64,000 nt of DNA from Vibrio aerogenes (GTDB lineage Bacteria; Pseudomonadota; Gammaproteobacteria; Enterobacterales; Vibrionaceae). The stretch's first letter is position 1; every line of letters starts with the position of its first letter. The position numbers were made by a program, and so were the translations under genes. The DNA is taken from the NCBI RefSeq assembly GCF_024346755.1, contig NZ_AP024862.1, positions 1,054,001 to 1,118,000 on the forward strand, given 5' to 3'. Under the pieces are notes generated by a model. That model did no database searches. It saw only the letters and a list, made by a program, of their open reading frames with translations, and was not told where the DNA came from. Below, piece after piece: positions 62,901-64,000 of this stretch.

Positions 62901-64000
62901 CACCACGAACAGACATCAGCCAGCCTTTGTTATCATAGGTATAACGGGCCAGCTCGCGCAGCGGATTTTTCTGTTTGTCGCACAAAGTCAGACAAGTGAT
63001 ACGCTTACGCTCTGTTTCCACTTTGACTAAACGTTCATCACTCAGCATCACCCATTTCAGTGTGCCGCGCTCATACAAAAAGGCGTTTTCATTGCCGTAA
63101 GCATCACGGATGCGGGTCAGGCGCAGCTGTGAGCCAATCGCATGCTCAAACCAGTATTGCTGACCGTCTTTGTGTTTTAAAATCAGCTCACCACAATTTC
63201 CCCGGTGCAACCAGTATTGTGGCTTTTCAGCCGACTGAGTCGGCAAATCCTGATACGGGAGAATAAATTCGGCAGTGGTGTAATCTTCATCGGTAAAGGT
63301 CACATCGGTCCCGTTAACTTCCAGACTGATATCCCAGCTGCTGCGCCATAAGGCGCCCATCAACCCGGTTTCCCGGCGGCCAACCGAATGATAATAGCGG
63401 CTGTGGATCAGCGGCTGGAAACCCGCCACGACAAAGTCCTGACGGGATTCAAACACCTGCCCGGTTGAAACATCCACCGGATCGTCTTTACACACTATCG
63501 GATCTTTTTCTTTGGCTTTGGTCTTGTCTGTTGGTGTTTCCGCATCTTTAGCCTGCTGCGCTTCATGCGTTTTTTTCAGCTCAGCATCTTCCAGATCTTT
63601 TTTACGGTAATTCTCTTTGCCCGCATTGGTATTCACCGGGTCTTTCATGGTCTTTTTCTTATACGGTGTGCCGGTTTTGTGTGTCACCACCTTGTCCACA
63701 AACTCATCGACTTTGGACTTGATTTTCCCCGTCATCTCATCGATTTTGTTTTCCAGCTTTTTCATCGCCTCCACAAGCTTCATGAAGGCATCTTTCATCA
63801 GCACCACCGCCCAGTTGTTGCTCTTGTTCACCGCATCCGTCAGCCCGGCGATGATTTCCTGCAACAGCTTCTTCGCTTTGCCCGCATACTCATCCAGCGT
63901 GCTGCCGAATTTCTTCAGATACTTCACCAGATTGCCGTTCGACAGGCTGCGCAGGATTTTAATCGCCTTCTGAATCACCCGCGAATCAGCCTTTTGCAGC
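59962..64000 (-). CDS. Rhs3 polymorphic toxin with deaminase-like C-terminus (N-terminus beyond window)
   Basis: The frame enters at base 63999 in LQKADSRVIQKAIK, identical to residues of Rhs1 near 285, so about 285 N-terminal residues lie outside. It has the coiled-coil region, the DUF6531-type start (DPVDVSTGQVFESRQDF), YD repeats, the core end and DPLGL (about 60350). The toxin of about 129 residues contains AFDSEVKIFEHIA and LECCPSCSEVINQFKKMYPN. A DSE element followed by CPxC and a helix is the zinc pattern of nucleic-acid or nucleotide deaminase toxins (BURPS668_1122-like group). The exact substrate is not deducible. An immunity gene overlaps its end region. Confidence 0.9.
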   Translation of the reverse strand, partial: LQKADSRVIQKAIKILRSLSNGNLVKYLKKFGSTLDEYAGKAKKLLQEIIAGLTDAVNKSNNWAVVLMKDAFMKLVEAMKKLENKIDEMTGKIKSKVDEFVDKVVTHKTGTPYKKKTMKDPVNTNAGKENYRKKDLEDAELKKTHEAQQAKDAETPTDKTKAKEKDPIVCKDDPVDVSTGQVFESRQDFVVAGFQPLIHSRYYHSVGRRETGLMGALWRSSWDISLEVNGTDVTFTDEDYTTAEFILPYQDLPTQSAEKPQYWLHRGNCGELILKHKDGQQYWFEHAIGSQLRLTRIRDAYGNENAFLYERGTLKWVMLSDERLVKVETERKRITCLTLCDKQKNPLRELARYTYDNKGWLMSVRGEPGRNFDYQYSPEGYLTRWQDLAKTWAEHDYDEQGRVTDNRCAEGYWSGQVRYDDEKRIHYHKSTFGGITEFHLNEAYRAEAIVDPEGHRSAQHWQGDKLVSETNPLGETNTYQYDEWGNVTSVTLPDGTAHTYTYNDKGWLTAYTNPAGAQWLYEHNKQGDVTKVTDPDGRQWLQTYTSRGLRDSVTGPDGSVTRWQYNDQGLPHRLEPATGYGMTFYYDVLDRLIKRESDNKQVRRWCYEGKQLTPSQIIYEDGTTARFSYDIEGNLTSVTDTLGHTRRFEYGAFDKLRAVTDPTGATTRYHYNVEAEFAGVTNSKGDQWLYEFDTLGRISSERHYDGRKEQFSYDPAGRMVKRTKPDGHHYHYQYDPCGRLLEAQSFDPHNNPTGKSWYEYDEAARLKYAENGDAWVEMQYSPAGLLLSENLNGTPITHEYDAAGRRTAMNGTQTTRAYQWQQQQLMQLHMGEHDPLKFAYHASGQESARTSEAGFGLFHDWSATGLLTHQRLGAGYAPAGRGTVLRQYQYDALDQLTAIEDKRRGHTEFTLNPNGQISAVRQRKSWETKASFVQLFGYDSELNLNETGTGSEYSGNVVSMADERLKRQTKQYDNAGRVVETGRFKYVYDECGRVTTKTESKDGFRPQTTKFIWNDEDRLTHIELPDGTRYRYRYDPFGRRIAKECLKTQTETHYLWDGNTVVQQSKMTADGTQLQSTEYLYEPDTFRPLAQITTDHDTGRERLHYIVTDHAGTPQELCTPDGEIQWQGDQHLWGKYQQQRTQVNRGYLEQVANDAITCDLRYQGQIEDRESGLYYNLNRYYDAESGQYLSPDPIGFAGGLRPQAYVDNPMEWADPLGLAKCPKGRAKQYRDSGNVGKKRNIATSDYEINGEKGMADAVSGKNTNDAPFVKIPDVDNRKFSTFEVGHDRAFDSEVKIFEHIASKYPTSATGKIDLYSELECCPSCSEVINQFKKMYPNIEVNVIWG

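Overview
The window looks like a chromosomal accessory region of a Vibrionaceae bacterium, probably a Vibrio. The reasons are a close homologue of VibH (the vibriobactin condensation enzyme), four Fur boxes of the AATGANAATNATTNTCATT type, a pectate lyase set, and large Rhs loci with type VI secretion (T6SS) adaptor genes. No tRNA, rRNA, CRISPR array or intact transposase was found.

Region 1 (1-13.9 kb) is a Fur-controlled siderophore locus. On the minus strand, in transcription order, it has a periplasmic binding protein, two FecCD-type permeases, a TonB-dependent receptor, an NRPS protein with the order condensation*-carrier-condensation and no adenylation domain, an ABC ATPase, and a second TonB receptor cut by the left edge. 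A stand-alone VibH-type condensation enzyme diverges on the plus strand and meets an alpha/beta hydrolase. The catechol genes and a Cy-Cy-A loading module are not here and must lie elsewhere if this makes a vibriobactin-class siderophore.

Region 2 (14-17.4 kb) holds argP/argO (arginine-type exporter and regulator), a TPP riboswitch in front of thiD, and an inverted-repeat element of about 270 bp.

Region 3 (17.7-32.7 kb) holds a lipoprotein with 21 perfect-period 36-bp repeats, a secreted PL9 pectate lyase with a ricin-type lectin domain, a McbG/Qnr-like pentapeptide protein, an XRE regulator, two exported beta-helix proteins likely acting on polysaccharides, GNAT, EamA, AraC and AhpD-family genes.

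Region 4 (33-41.2 kb) is one 2711-residue NRPS, C-A-T-C-A-T-TE-TE. Both adenylation domains read as leucine-type. The last thioesterase lacks its catalytic serine. A 796-bp AT-rich upstream region carries palindromic operator-like sites. Regulatory and small metabolic genes follow (42-45 kb: LysR, carboxymuconolactone decarboxylase, DUF4865, GFA).

Region 5 (45-64 kb) is a polymorphic-toxin locus. A T6SS-type operon (unknown protein, DUF4123 chaperone, Rhs1, Imm53-like immunity) is followed by a stack of displaced SUKH-family immunity genes, an orphan Rhs C-terminal half with a WHH nuclease toxin, and Rhs3 with a deaminase-like toxin. A module made of a structured-RNA-like leader plus an 82-residue protein of unknown function occurs three times on the opposite strand, between the toxin and immunity cassettes. 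Stems in the three leaders keep pairing while their sequences change. This module is the best candidate for something undescribed.
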